A DNA stretch of 64,000 nucleotides from Mesorhizobium loti CJ3sym (GTDB lineage: Bacteria; Pseudomonadota; Alphaproteobacteria; Rhizobiales; Rhizobiaceae): assembly GCF_000472785.1 (NCBI RefSeq), contig NZ_AXAL01000001.1, positions 626,078-690,077 of the forward strand, read 5' to 3'. Both the position numbers and the translations under genes were made by a program. The notes below the pieces were generated by a model. It was not told the DNA's origin. It did no database searches and saw only the letters and a list, made by a program, of their open reading frames with translations. Of the stretch, positions 35,270 through 44,477 are shown one piece after another. Positions within the stretch are counted from its first letter, which is position 1; every line of letters starts with the position of its first letter.

Positions 35270-36451
35270 ATGGCAAAAGACGGCAACGAGCAGGTTTCCA
35301 GCACAATGGGCATCAACACGCTGCTTGCCCATTCAGGCAACAACCCGCACGACTATTTCGGCTTCGTCAATCCGCCTGTGGTGCACGCCTCGACCGTGCT
35401 GTTTCGCAATGCCGCCACAATGGCGGACCGCAACCAGAAATACACTTACGGTACACGTGGCACTCCGACGACGGACGCCCTTGCCCATGCCATTGACGCG
35501 CTGGAAGGCTCGGCCGGCACGATCGTGGTGCCGTCGGGCCTGGCGGCGGTCACCGTCCCGCTGCTCGCCTTCGTATCGGCCGGCGATCATCTGCTGATCG
35601 TCGACAGCGTCTATCATCCGACCCGTAATTTCGCCGACACGATGCTGAAGCGGCTCGGCGTCGAGGTCGAATATTATGATCCCCATATCGGCGCTGATAT
35701 CGCCGCCTTGATCAAGCCCAACACGAGGGTCGTGTTCACGGAATCGCCAGCCTCCAATACGTTCGAGGTGCAGGACATCCCGGCTATCGCCAAGGCGGCG
35801 CATGCGGCCGGCGCCATCGTGATGATGGACAACACCTGGGCAACGCCGCTCTACTTCCGGCCGCTCGATCACGGCGTCGACATCTCGATCCACGCGGCGA
35901 CGAAGTATCCGGCCGGCCATTCCGACGTGCTGCTTGGCACGGTCTCGGCCAATGAGAGCCACTGGAAACAGCTCTACGAAAGCTTTTGCACGCTTGGCTG
36001 CTGTGCGGGACCCGATGATGTCTACCAGGTGCTGCGCGGCCTCCGCACGATGGGTGTGCGGCTGGAACATCATCAGCGCAGCGCGCTGGCCATAGCATCG
36101 TGGCTCGAAGGCCAGAAGGGCGTGGCGCGCGTGCTCCACCCTGCCCTTCCCAGCCACCCGGATTACGATCTGTGGAAGCGCGACTTTTGCGGTTCGAGCG
36201 GCATCTTTTCCATCGTGCTTGCCGGCGGCGGCCAGAAGGAACAGCACGCCTTCCTCGACGCGCTGCGGATTTTCGGGCTCGGCTATTCCTGGGGCGGCTA
36301 TGAGAGCCTTGCGGTGCCGGTCTGGCTTGGCGACCGCGTCGTGGCGAAAGCCCCTTATGAAGGCCCGTTGATCCGCCTGCAGATCGGCCTCGAGGATGTC
36401 GACGACCTGAAAGCCGACATCCTGCGCGGACTGGCCGCAGCCGTCGCCTGA
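35270..36451 (+). CDS. metC: Cystathionine beta-lyase
   Basis: 393 residues, PLP-dependent Cys/Met metabolism family. Splits cystathionine to homocysteine, pyruvate and ammonia in methionine synthesis. HAATKYPAGHSD holds the PLP lysine near residue 212, with TYGTRGTPTTDAL (phosphate and ring contacts), VPSGLAAV and MMDNTWATPLYF upstream and GYSWGGYESL at the C-terminal end: the bacterial MetC form rather than cystathionine gamma-synthase. ATG 35270 has AGAGG about 12 bases before. In rhizobia metC commonly sits divergent from aapJ. Confidence 0.94.
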   Translation: MAKDGNEQVSSTMGINTLLAHSGNNPHDYFGFVNPPVVHASTVLFRNAATMADRNQKYTYGTRGTPTTDALAHAIDALEGSAGTIVVPSGLAAVTVPLLAFVSAGDHLLIVDSVYHPTRNFADTMLKRLGVEVEYYDPHIGADIAALIKPNTRVVFTESPASNTFEVQDIPAIAKAAHAAGAIVMMDNTWATPLYFRPLDHGVDISIHAATKYPAGHSDVLLGTVSANESHWKQLYESFCTLGCCAGPDDVYQVLRGLRTMGVRLEHHQRSALAIASWLEGQKGVARVLHPALPSHPDYDLWKRDFCGSSGIFSIVLAGGGQKEQHAFLDALRIFGLGYSWGGYESLAVPVWLGDRVVAKAPYEGPLIRLQIGLEDVDDLKADILRGLAAAVA

Positions 36452-36589
36452 CCGGCGCGCGCTTGGGCCGGCTGCCGGACTGAGTCAGCAAACGGCCGCA
36501 AGGCGTTGACGCTGATGACAAAGCGCAAGCCGCTCGCCGCATCCCCACTGGGCGCGGTGCGAACTATTACTCTCCCGGGCCGCGACTTT

Positions 36590-36616
36590 GCGGATTTGTT
36601 TGACTTTCAAATCCGC
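36590..36616. promoter_or_regulatory. Inverted repeat upstream of HPP gene
   Basis: Perfect 9-bp arms GCGGATTTG / CAAATCCGC with a 9-base spacer, 63-89 bases before the HPP-CBS start codon and about 140 bases after metC. No U run, so an operator or mRNA structure is more likely than a terminator. Confidence 0.45.
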
Positions 36617-36678
36617 GCGTTCGGCTGCATTGCCTGCTGCACGGCATCCCGACCAATCCTTTTGTCACAAAGGTTGCC

Positions 36679-37758
36679 ATGGCCTTTCGCCTTTTTGTTC
36701 CCATCCTTGCCGGCGCAACGCTGCGCGAGCGGCTGCTTGCCTGCATCGGAGCTACGATCGGCATCGCGCTGACCGGCGTGATCAGCGGTCTGGCGATGGG
36801 CGGCGGCCCGCATGTGGCCCTGCTGGTGGCGCCGATGGGCGCCTCCGCCGTGCTTCTCTTCGCCGTCCCCGCGAGCCCGTTGGCGCAGCCCTGGTCGATT
36901 ATCGGCGGCAACTCCATATCGGCGCTGGTGGGTGTGACCGTGGCGCATTTCATCCATGACCCGGTCATTGCCTCGGGCCTCGCCGTGGCGCTCGCCATCG
37001 CGGCCATGTCGTTCACGCGCTGCCTGCATCCGCCAGGCGGCGCGGCGGCACTGACGGCGGTGCTTGGCGGGCCAGCCGTTGCCAGCGCCGGCTTCCTGTT
37101 TCCGTTCGTGCCGGTGGCCTTGAATTCGACCATCCTGGTCGCGCTCGGCTTCCTTTTCCACAGACTGGCGCGGCGCAAATATCCGCATGTCAACGCACCC
37201 GCCGCCAACAGCCACGGCACCGCCGATCCGCCGGCGCAGCAGCGCGTCGGATTCCGGCCCGAGGATATCGACGCGGCACTGACCACGCTCGACGAAACCT
37301 TCGACATTGACCGCGACGATCTCGAACGGCTCTTGAGACAAGTCGAGCTGCAGGCCATGGTGCGCTCGCATCGGATGCTGCTTTGCGAGGATATCATGTC
37401 CCGTGACGTGATTTCAGTAGCTGAGCAGGCTACGGCCGACGCGGCGCGCCAGCAGTTGCTCGACCACGACATCCGCACCTTGCCGGTGGTCGACGCGGAT
37501 GCCCGGCTGGTCGGCGCGGTCGGCCTGCGTGAGCTGACGAAGGCCACCGACACGGTGAAGGGCGTGATGTCCAGCGCCGGCACCGCTTCACCCGGCACGC
37601 CGGCGATGAGCCTGCTTCCGGTTCTGACCGACGGCCGCAGCCATGCCGTGGTCATCGTCGACGCTGAGCGACGCATTCTCGGCCTGATCACGCAGACCGA
37701 CCTTCTGGCCGCGGCAGCACGCGTGCAGGCGGCCGACAAGGGATCGGCGGCAGCTTAG
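36679..37758 (+). CDS. HPP-family membrane protein with CBS domains
   Basis: 359 residues. N-terminal four-helix HPP domain (residues about 10-165) with the name-giving motif RCLHPPGGAAALTAVLG; then a polar linker and two CBS domains (CEDIMSRDVISVAEQAT near residue 235; ILGLITQTDLLAAAARV at the end). HPP proteins are inner-membrane proteins linked to nitrite transport in plants and cyanobacteria; CBS pairs usually sense adenine nucleotides. Fusion of the two is common. Substrate here not proven. ATG 36679 follows AAAGG. Confidence 0.9.
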   Translation: MAFRLFVPILAGATLRERLLACIGATIGIALTGVISGLAMGGGPHVALLVAPMGASAVLLFAVPASPLAQPWSIIGGNSISALVGVTVAHFIHDPVIASGLAVALAIAAMSFTRCLHPPGGAAALTAVLGGPAVASAGFLFPFVPVALNSTILVALGFLFHRLARRKYPHVNAPAANSHGTADPPAQQRVGFRPEDIDAALTTLDETFDIDRDDLERLLRQVELQAMVRSHRMLLCEDIMSRDVISVAEQATADAARQQLLDHDIRTLPVVDADARLVGAVGLRELTKATDTVKGVMSSAGTASPGTPAMSLLPVLTDGRSHAVVIVDAERRILGLITQTDLLAAAARVQAADKGSAAA

Positions 37759-37812
37759 GATATCGAAGCCGATTGAGCAGCACCTGTTTGGAGGACGCGG
37801 GCTTCTTCCGCA

Positions 37813-38703
37813 TCAAGGGCCAAGTGGCGGTGACGGTGACTTGATCCGTGTCCCAAGCCGATCGCGTGCCGCCGAGGCCCGCCTGGCCTCGTCCGGCCGC
37901 GTGATATGTCTCCACGAGCCTTCGTAGCTTGGCTTTCGCCGCTCGATCCAGGCGTCGATCCCTTCGCGCAAGTCAGTGGTCGGGGCCATGCGGGCGAACT
38001 GTTCGGCTTCGACCAACAGGCCTTCGGCGATGCTCAGGTTGAGCCCACGCGCCACCGCGGTGAGGATGCTGGCGACGGCCGGCCCGGAATGACGCACAAT
38101 ACGCCTGGCCAGATCAAATGCCGCCGGCATCAGCTCGGCATGAGGCACAACCTCGTTGACGAGACCCAGCTCAAGCGCCCGCGGCGGCGGAAACCAGTCG
38201 CCGGTCAAAAGCAGCTCCAGCGCTCGCTTGCGTCCGGCGAGCCTTGGCAGGCGTTGCGTTCCGCCAAAGGTCGGCGGCATTGCAAGGTTGATCTCGGGCT
38301 TGGCGAACAAGGCGCGGTCGCTGGCAATGGCAAGCGGCACGGCTTCCGTGATTTCGCAGCCGCCGCCGAAGGCGATACCGTTGACAGCGGCAATTACAGG
38401 CTTGCGGAAGGCTTCAAGCCGTGCGGTCAGCCGTTGGCCGCGCATGACGAAGTCGCGCATCGCGACATCCGCGCCGCGTGTCACGCTCGCCGAGAATTCG
38501 TGGATATCGCCACCCGCCGAAAATGCCCGCTCGCCAGCTCCGGTGAGGATGACAGCCCGCACGCTGCCATCAACTTCTATGTCGTCGAGAACCGCGAGCA
38601 AGCGATCGATCAGGGCATAGTTCAGCGCGTTGAGCTTTTCAGAGCGATTGAGGGTAAGGACAGTCACCCCGTCATGGGTGTCGTTCAGGACAAGATCGGC
38701 CAT
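37813..38703 (-). CDS. Enoyl-CoA hydratase/isomerase (crotonase) family
   Basis: 296 residues from ATG 38703, with GGAAAGGAAG upstream. Crotonase fold: oxyanion-hole motifs GERAFSAGGDIHEF and AAVNGIAFGGGCEI, and both hydratase glutamates in KPEINLAMPP and RALELLLTG, so hydration of enoyl-CoA is plausible. Cytosolic fatty-acid or aromatic-CoA breakdown. An unusual 37-residue Arg/Pro-rich tail follows the normal end RRKPSYEGS. Divergent from a TetR-family gene 79 bases away, probably its regulator. Confidence 0.9.
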   Translation of the reverse strand: MADLVLNDTHDGVTVLTLNRSEKLNALNYALIDRLLAVLDDIEVDGSVRAVILTGAGERAFSAGGDIHEFSASVTRGADVAMRDFVMRGQRLTARLEAFRKPVIAAVNGIAFGGGCEITEAVPLAIASDRALFAKPEINLAMPPTFGGTQRLPRLAGRKRALELLLTGDWFPPPRALELGLVNEVVPHAELMPAAFDLARRIVRHSGPAVASILTAVARGLNLSIAEGLLVEAEQFARMAPTTDLREGIDAWIERRKPSYEGSWRHITRPDEARRASAARDRLGTRIKSPSPPLGP

Positions 38704-38753
38704 TGTTCTTCCTTTCCAGATGCGACGGAAAGGGATCACGCTTTCGATTGCGT

Positions 38754-38775
38754 GTATATTCACTAGTCGGTATAC
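38754..38775. promoter_or_regulatory. Candidate TetR operator
   Basis: Symmetrical element GTATA-N3-ACTAGT-N3-TATAC, centred at 38764.5 between the crotonase and TetR genes; both half-arms and the centre share one dyad axis. It lies 8 bases before the tetR start codon, so binding would block both genes. Confidence 0.7.
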
Positions 38776-38782
38776 TTACATC

Positions 38783-39367
38783 ATGTCAGAAGCTGTCAGC
38801 CCGACCCGCAAACGCATCGTCGATGCAGCGACCAAGCTGTTCTATGCCGAGGGAATCGGTCGCGTCAGTGTCGACGCCATTGCCGAGCAGGCGGGCCTCA
38901 CCAAGCGGACGCTCTATTACCACTTCAAGAGCAAGGACGACCTCATTGCGGCCTACCTCGACGGCCGCGATCAACCCAATCTGAAACGCATGGCCGGCTG
39001 GTTCGATGCCGCGGAAGGCGGCGTGGACCACAAGGTCGAAGCGATCTTTGCCAATCTGGCCCGGTCCGCGCGCCATCCGAAGTGGAAAGGATGCGGCTTT
39101 CTGCGCACGGCCGCGGAACTCGCCTCGATGCCCGGCCATCCGGCGGTCAAGGTCGGAGCGCGTCATAAGTTGAATTTTGAAACCTGGCTTGCTGGCGCTT
39201 TGTCCGGCCAAGGGATCGAGGACCCACAGGCGGTGGCGCGCGAGATCGTGCTGCTGATCGACGGTTGTTTTTCGATCATGCTGATCCACCGCAATCCCGA
39301 CTACATCGAAGCCGCAGGACGAGCCGCCGCAATGCTTGTTCGGGCGAGGTCCCGGAACAACGACTGA
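38783..39367 (+). CDS. TetR/AcrR-family regulator
   Basis: 194 residues. DNA-binding domain TRKRIVDAATKLFYAEGI then VDAIAEQAGLTKRTLYYHFK; the ligand domain contains WKGCGFLRTAAELASMPGHP, a feature of a common TetR subgroup. ATG 38783 is the first start after the operator. Divergent from the crotonase gene, which it probably represses together with itself. Confidence 0.92.
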   Translation: MSEAVSPTRKRIVDAATKLFYAEGIGRVSVDAIAEQAGLTKRTLYYHFKSKDDLIAAYLDGRDQPNLKRMAGWFDAAEGGVDHKVEAIFANLARSARHPKWKGCGFLRTAAELASMPGHPAVKVGARHKLNFETWLAGALSGQGIEDPQAVAREIVLLIDGCFSIMLIHRNPDYIEAAGRAAAMLVRARSRNND

Positions 39368-39425
39368 CTGGCCGCCGCTTGGAGCGTGGCCGGCAAGCAT
39401 GGTATCGCAGGACCAGGAGGCGGCG

Positions 39426-40142
39426 ATGCGAGTGATTTTCCGATGCGATCCAATGCTGGTCGAGCACTTGCCGCGCCCGATCCTGGCGCGCGGCACGCTG
39501 CCGGATTGGCTGCGCGCAATGCCCGCCACCGCCTATTCGGCGATCCATGGCCGCGACATTCGCACGCTCAAGCAGTGCCCGCCGGTGGTCGACGCGATGA
39601 CCTATGGCTTCATGGTCTTGCTGCCATGCGACGTCGTCGTCGAAAAGGGTAGTTTTTCCTGGGACTGGAAGATCCCGGACCCGGTCACTAAAAACCACCC
39701 GAGAGCGCCGCTAAGCTTCCATACGCCGGGCCAGCTCGCCGGCAGCCCGTTTGCCAATCCAGGCCTGGCCGCCCTTAAATTCAACAGCTTCTGGACCATT
39801 AAGGTCGAGGACGGTTGGTCGCTGTTCGCGACCCATCCGGTCAATCGCGAGGATCTTCCCTTCAGGCTGGTGACGGGTCTGGTGGATTCCGACCGGTTCA
39901 GCGATGGCGGCATCAATTTCCCGGCGGTCTGGACGGAGCCCGAATTCTCCGGCGTACTCCGGAAAGGAACTCCGGTCGCGCAATGCTTTGCGGTTCCGCG
40001 GGCCGCGCCTCAGCTCGAATACGAGGTGTTCGACGAGAAACGGCAGGCATCCTATGCGCAGACGGTCGCGGATGTCCTGTCAACGCCCGGCGTCTACCGC
40101 AAGCGCTTTCGCGCCCGGCGGGGGCGCGCCGCCGGCGAGTGA
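39426..40142 (+). CDS. Conserved protein of unknown function (possibly DUF6065)
   Basis: 238 residues from ATG 39426, with AGGAGG 5 bases upstream. Soluble, no signal peptide; rich in aromatic residues: SWDWKIPDPV, FNSFWTIKVEDGWSLF, FPAVWTEPEF. I associate this pattern with DUF6065, but am not certain. Ends in an Arg-rich tail (RKRFRARRGRAAGE) that lies antisense to the end of the TPR gene. Confidence 0.75.
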   Translation: MRVIFRCDPMLVEHLPRPILARGTLPDWLRAMPATAYSAIHGRDIRTLKQCPPVVDAMTYGFMVLLPCDVVVEKGSFSWDWKIPDPVTKNHPRAPLSFHTPGQLAGSPFANPGLAALKFNSFWTIKVEDGWSLFATHPVNREDLPFRLVTGLVDSDRFSDGGINFPAVWTEPEFSGVLRKGTPVAQCFAVPRAAPQLEYEVFDEKRQASYAQTVADVLSTPGVYRKRFRARRGRAAGE

Positions 40143-40949
40143 GCGACGCAGCGCTTCCTCATCGAGCCACAGCCTGCCGCTCGGTGCCGATGTGAGCGCC
40201 ATGGCGATCACGCCGAACGTGGATGGGCGCAGACGATAGGCCGTCGAATACGCCGCCATGGCCCCGTCGAGGTCGCCGGTTTCCTGCAAGACGACGCCCA
40301 GATTGACGGCTGCCTCCGGTGCGTCCGGGTTCATCTCCAGCACCCGTCGATAGGCTTGGGCAGCATCGCCGAACTTGCGCATGTCCTGGCGCACTAGCCC
40401 GAGGTCGAACCAGGCAGCCGGATGCCCACCGCCGGCGACGGCGCGTTCGAGGAAGGCTTCCGCCTCCAGCGACTCGCCGCGTGCCCACGCAAGGCGCCCG
40501 AGGCGAGCCATTGCCTCCTCGGATTTTGGTTCCCGTTGCAAGGCGAGTGTCCAGGATGCACCAGCGGCCGAGGCATCGCCTGCCTGATCGAGGGTGCGTG
40601 CCCGCTCGAGCAGGATCTCCGCCTTCGACGATTGCCTTGCCGCGCGATCCAGGTGTTGCAAAGCCGCTTCGAACCGGCCCTCGGCCCGAGCAATCCGGCA
40701 TGCGAGAATCAAGGCTGGCACATTGTCCGGACGAGCGGCAAGGCTCGCTTCGATGCGCGCACGAGCCTCCGGCAAGTCGGCCCTCGCGAACAGGACCGCC
40801 GCCATCAGATGGCAAAGCGCCGGATCGTCCGGGTGCTGCTTCAGGCCCAGCTCACATAAATCCGCTGCCTGACCGTGATTGCCGGAATTGAAAGCGGCCA
40901 CAGCCCGGCGGATCAAATCTCCACTTTCACCTTGATTGGCGTTCACCAT
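40080..40949 (-). CDS. TPR-repeat protein
   Basis: 289 residues made almost wholly of tetratricopeptide-like helices, for example AVAAFNSGNHGQAADLCELG, MAAVLFARADLPEARARIEA, and AYRRVLEMNPDAPEAAVNLG. Cytosolic scaffold for protein contacts; partner unknown. ATG 40949 is preceded by GAGGGGC. The last 63 bases overlap the convergent upstream-listed gene. Confidence 0.88.
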   Translation of the reverse strand: MVNANQGESGDLIRRAVAAFNSGNHGQAADLCELGLKQHPDDPALCHLMAAVLFARADLPEARARIEASLAARPDNVPALILACRIARAEGRFEAALQHLDRAARQSSKAEILLERARTLDQAGDASAAGASWTLALQREPKSEEAMARLGRLAWARGESLEAEAFLERAVAGGGHPAAWFDLGLVRQDMRKFGDAAQAYRRVLEMNPDAPEAAVNLGVVLQETGDLDGAMAAYSTAYRLRPSTFGVIAMALTSAPSGRLWLDEEALRRSLAGGAPPPGAKALAVDAGR

Positions 40950-40964
40950 TGCTTTGCCGCCCCT

Positions 40965-42191
40965 CTAGAACCCCAGCGCCAGCCATGCCGTTCCGGCGAC
41001 GAGCGTGATCAGCGTCAGCGGCAAGCCGACCTTGAAGAAGGCGCCGAAAGACAGCGGCGTGCCTGCAGTTTTGGCTTGCTCGGCGACGATCAGGTTGGCG
41101 ACCGAGCCGAGCAGCGTGAAGTTACCGGCGAGCGTCGAACTCATCGCCACCACCAGCCAGGCGCGTTCGGGGTTTTCCAGCCCGGGTATGAACGGCCGCA
41201 AGGCCAGCACCGCCGGGACATTGCTCATGATGTTGGACAGCACCGCGGTGAAGCCCGACAGACGCCAGACATCATCCAGACCCAGGCTCTTCGCCGAGGC
41301 GATGAGATCGGGCGTCAGCAGCGTCTTTTCGGCGCCGGCAACGACCACGAACAGACCGGCGAACATGAACAGCAACGGTCCGTCGATCTCACGGTAGATG
41401 CGTTCCGGCTTGATGGCGCGGGTGAGCAGGAGAATGGCGCCGCCGATCAATGCCGCCTTGGCGACGGGCACGCCGGCAAAGAAGGCGATTGCCAGCCCGA
41501 TGCAGACAATCACCGCCTTCAGCACCTGCCCGCGATGCATACGGCCACGCGAAACCTCGGGGGTCAATTGGGCGGTGCGGGTGAATTCGGCCCGATAGAC
41601 GAGGCGCACGATGACGATGACCGCGACGAGGCCGAACAGGGCGATCGGCGCGAGTGCCGCCGAAAAAGCCGGGTATGAAATGCCCGACAGCGCGCCGATG
41701 ACCATGTTCTGCGGATTGCCGGTGATGGTGGCGACGCTGCCGCAGTTCGACGCGGTGGCGGTGGCGATCAGATATGGAACCGGGTTGCGGTTGATGACGC
41801 GGGTGACATGGACGACGATCGGCGCCATGACCAGACAGATGGCATCGTTGACCAGGAAAGCCGACAGCACGCCGGTCAGCAGCGTCACCATCACCAAGAG
41901 CATGAACGGCGCATGCGCATGTTCGATGGCGATGGCGCCAAGACCGCGAAAGGCACCGGAAACCTTCAGATGCGCGACCACGATCATCATGCCGAGCAGA
42001 AGCGTGATGGTGTCGAAATTGATCGCGCGGTAGGCATCCTCCATGCTCACCGCGCCGATGGCGATCATCGCGGCGCCACCAAGCAGCGCAATGCCTGCCC
42101 GGTCGAGACGAAGGCCAGGGATGCGGCCAATAGCGACGCCGGCATAGGTCAGGACCAGGATCAGCAGTGCCGCCGCGCCCATCAATGTCAT
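40965..42191 (-). CDS. Anion permease, ArsB/NhaD/CitM superfamily
   Basis: 408 residues, about 11 hydrophobic segments. Signature regions: SAFLVNDAICLVMAPIVVHV, ATITGNPQNMVIGALSG, and LSNIMSNVPAVLALRP with TLLGSVANLIVAEQA near the C-terminus, the two inverted-repeat halves of this fold. Members move arsenite, sodium/proton or dicarboxylates; the substrate here is not fixed by sequence. ATG 42191 has AGGA upstream; a GTG at 42224 is the alternative. Confidence 0.88.
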   Translation of the reverse strand: MTLMGAAALLILVLTYAGVAIGRIPGLRLDRAGIALLGGAAMIAIGAVSMEDAYRAINFDTITLLLGMMIVVAHLKVSGAFRGLGAIAIEHAHAPFMLLVMVTLLTGVLSAFLVNDAICLVMAPIVVHVTRVINRNPVPYLIATATASNCGSVATITGNPQNMVIGALSGISYPAFSAALAPIALFGLVAVIVIVRLVYRAEFTRTAQLTPEVSRGRMHRGQVLKAVIVCIGLAIAFFAGVPVAKAALIGGAILLLTRAIKPERIYREIDGPLLFMFAGLFVVVAGAEKTLLTPDLIASAKSLGLDDVWRLSGFTAVLSNIMSNVPAVLALRPFIPGLENPERAWLVVAMSSTLAGNFTLLGSVANLIVAEQAKTAGTPLSFGAFFKVGLPLTLITLVAGTAWLALGF

Positions 42192-42327
42192 TGGTAGGAA
42201 GTCCTGCTCGATCTGTTGGCCCACCGATGTCGGCCGCCCGCTGGTTTGATTTGCGCGCCAGCTTTAGCGCGATGTCGGAAGCAATGCCAAACGGATTGGG
42301 CAAACTGTCGTTCCACGGCTTACGCCG

Positions 42328-43290
42328 CTAGAATCGATAAAAATCCAGCCGCTGTTGCAAAGCATTTGGCGAAAACAGTCGCTCAACGGTCTGCCGCGCC
42401 TCGTGCCCCACTCTCGCCCGCAACGCCGGGTCGGCCTTGAGCTCAGCCAAGATACGCGATGCCTGTCGCGTCGTCTCGAACAGAAAGCCGTTTTCGCCAT
42501 GCCTGATATGGTCGGCATAGCCGCCATGCGAATGACAGACCACGGGCAAGCCGCAAGCCATCGCCTCGATCACCACGCGGCCAAACGTCTCCACATGCGA
42601 GCCGGTGCGGTAGTAGAACACATCGAGCGTCGGCAGGAATTTTTCTGCTGCAAATTGACCCACCGGCAGGAGTTCGAGCTGCGGATGCGGCGCGAGCCTG
42701 CCCTTGAGCGGCATCCCGCCTTGGATCCTGACCGCAACGCCGTCAGCCAGCAAGGACTCATAGAGTGCCACGTCGTCGGGATGATGCTTGTCCGCCGTAT
42801 CGCGGCTCAGTCGCCCCACCGTGAACGGGCCATCGGGCCTGGCCGGCTGTGGGGAGAACCGGTCGATATCGATCGGCGATGGATGCACGATACCTTCGAC
42901 CTGCAGCAGGCGCCGTTGAAAGTCGGAGATCAGCACCAGTTCGGCATCGGGCCAGCCCAGCAGGCGCGGCATGCGCGTGGTCAGCGCGATGATCTTCGGA
43001 TGAAAGGTGTTGAAGACATAGATCAGCCGGCGCGGCCGCGCGATCAGGTAAGGCCACATCCTGTTGCGCCAATGCGCGCCAAGGAAGACATAGGTGCCGC
43101 CGTCCGGCACGTTGCGCGTTGTTGGCGAGACACGACGAATCGGAAATTGCCGCATCAACTCGTCAGACACGCGCGAAGATGTCGCCCACAGGCGCACCTG
43201 CTGCTCGGCGCCCAACAGCCGATACAGCTCCAGGGTTTCGCGTTCACTGCCGCCAAACGGGTTTTGAAAACCGTTGAACAAATGGATCAT
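42328..43290 (-). CDS. Glycosyltransferase, GT4-like
   Basis: 320 residues, GT-B fold. C-terminal donor domain has VETFGRVVIEAMACGLPVVC, the EX7E motif of GT4-type retaining enzymes, then the nucleotide-contact GGYADHIRHGENGFLF. The N-terminal part begins FNGFQNPFGGSERETLELY, the usual GGSE acceptor-side loop. Cytosolic or membrane-associated; likely builds a surface polysaccharide. ATG 43290 follows AGGTAAG. Not in an obvious polysaccharide cluster. Confidence 0.88.
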   Translation of the reverse strand: MIHLFNGFQNPFGGSERETLELYRLLGAEQQVRLWATSSRVSDELMRQFPIRRVSPTTRNVPDGGTYVFLGAHWRNRMWPYLIARPRRLIYVFNTFHPKIIALTTRMPRLLGWPDAELVLISDFQRRLLQVEGIVHPSPIDIDRFSPQPARPDGPFTVGRLSRDTADKHHPDDVALYESLLADGVAVRIQGGMPLKGRLAPHPQLELLPVGQFAAEKFLPTLDVFYYRTGSHVETFGRVVIEAMACGLPVVCHSHGGYADHIRHGENGFLFETTRQASRILAELKADPALRARVGHEARQTVERLFSPNALQQRLDFYRF

Positions 43291-43509
43291 GATCGCCGCG
43301 CTTACCTGGCCTTGCCCGGGGCAGTCTCGTCACCCGCTCACCGGCTCCGAAAAGATCGTGGCCGCACCGGCGGCCGGACGCTCGAAGAACCCAAGAAAGC
43401 AGAAATGTCTCTGGCGATGCCCGGTACATCACTTGCCCGGAGGAAGCACACCGACAAGAAGGCGTCAAGGAAGCGGCCGACGTCAGCTTTGCCCGCTGCA
43501 AGGCTGCGG

Positions 43510-44298
43510 TCAATGCACGGTGGCGGCGCTGGGCTGAGACACCTGGGAGGCTTCCGTCGGGTCGAAACTGACCTGATCGCGTCCATTCGATTTGGCGGCA
43601 TAGAGCCGTCTGTCGGCGGCGGAGAATATCGCCTCGTAGGTCGTCGGCCCGCTGAAGCTGGTGCCTCCGATCGAGACGGAGAGCGGACAGGAGCGGCCGC
43701 CGGGCGAAAAGTCCATCTCGCGTATCCGTCGGCGGATGCCTTCGGCAACCAGCCAGGATTGCGAGGGGTCGACACCGGGAAGGAACACGCCAAACTCCTC
43801 GCCGCCAATGCGGCCGACGATATCGCCGCCGCGCAGCTGTCCCTTGATCGCCTGCGCAATCAGCTTGAGCGCCTGGTCGGCGCAGTCATGGCCGAGCCGG
43901 TCATTGATCAACTTGAAATGGTCTGCGTCGATGATCAGCAGCGCGCCGGAACGGGTCTGCTCCTGCTTGCGGGTTTGATCGAGATAGGCCTCGACCAGCA
44001 TCGAGAAGGCGCCACGGTTCAGCACCGCCGTCAGGCTGTCCGTCGCGGCAATGACGCCGAGGTCGCGCTGGGCTATGGCCAGCTGGCGAATCTTCCACAT
44101 GAGAAAAAACAAAAACGACCCGCCCAACAGCAGGGGAAGCAGCAGGTCAGTCAGTTGCGCGCGCCAGAGAGATTCGGGCGAGAGATAGGGGAAATTGAAC
44201 GAATCGACGAAAAACGCCACGGCAATGAAAAATGCCGTACCGGCAGCAGTGACAGCGATCACCCTGCCCCAGCTGGTCGGCGACAGGTCGAGCTTCAT
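43510..44298 (-). CDS. Membrane-anchored diguanylate cyclase
   Basis: 262 residues. Two membrane helices (VIAVTAAGTAFFIAVAFFV and LLLPLLLGGSFLFFLMW, with a short periplasmic loop), then a GGDEF domain: DSLTAVLNRGAFSML, IIDADHFKLINDRLGHDCAD, and the active-site GGEEF near residue 166. An RxxD inhibitory site (RGGD) lies five residues before it, so product inhibition is expected. Makes cyclic-di-GMP from two GTP. ATG 44298 is the first start in frame. Confidence 0.93.
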   Translation of the reverse strand: MKLDLSPTSWGRVIAVTAAGTAFFIAVAFFVDSFNFPYLSPESLWRAQLTDLLLPLLLGGSFLFFLMWKIRQLAIAQRDLGVIAATDSLTAVLNRGAFSMLVEAYLDQTRKQEQTRSGALLIIDADHFKLINDRLGHDCADQALKLIAQAIKGQLRGGDIVGRIGGEEFGVFLPGVDPSQSWLVAEGIRRRIREMDFSPGGRSCPLSVSIGGTSFSGPTTYEAIFSAADRRLYAAKSNGRDQVSFDPTEASQVSQPSAATVH

Positions 44299-44477
44299 CC
44301 CATTCCACTCCGTTAGCCGCCTCTACTATGACGTGCCAACGCAAACAAAATGATAAGACTTTCCTTTCAATTCGAGATCAGCGAGCCGGCGCACGCTCGA
44401 CCAACGGGCGGCCGTGCTCCGGCGACGGAAGCAATCTGGTTCGCTAAACTTCAGGTAGATCCGGGCTATCGTTGATA

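Noticed and set aside
42355..44316. 653-codon plus-strand frame
   Set aside because: Antisense to the glycosyltransferase and diguanylate cyclase genes.
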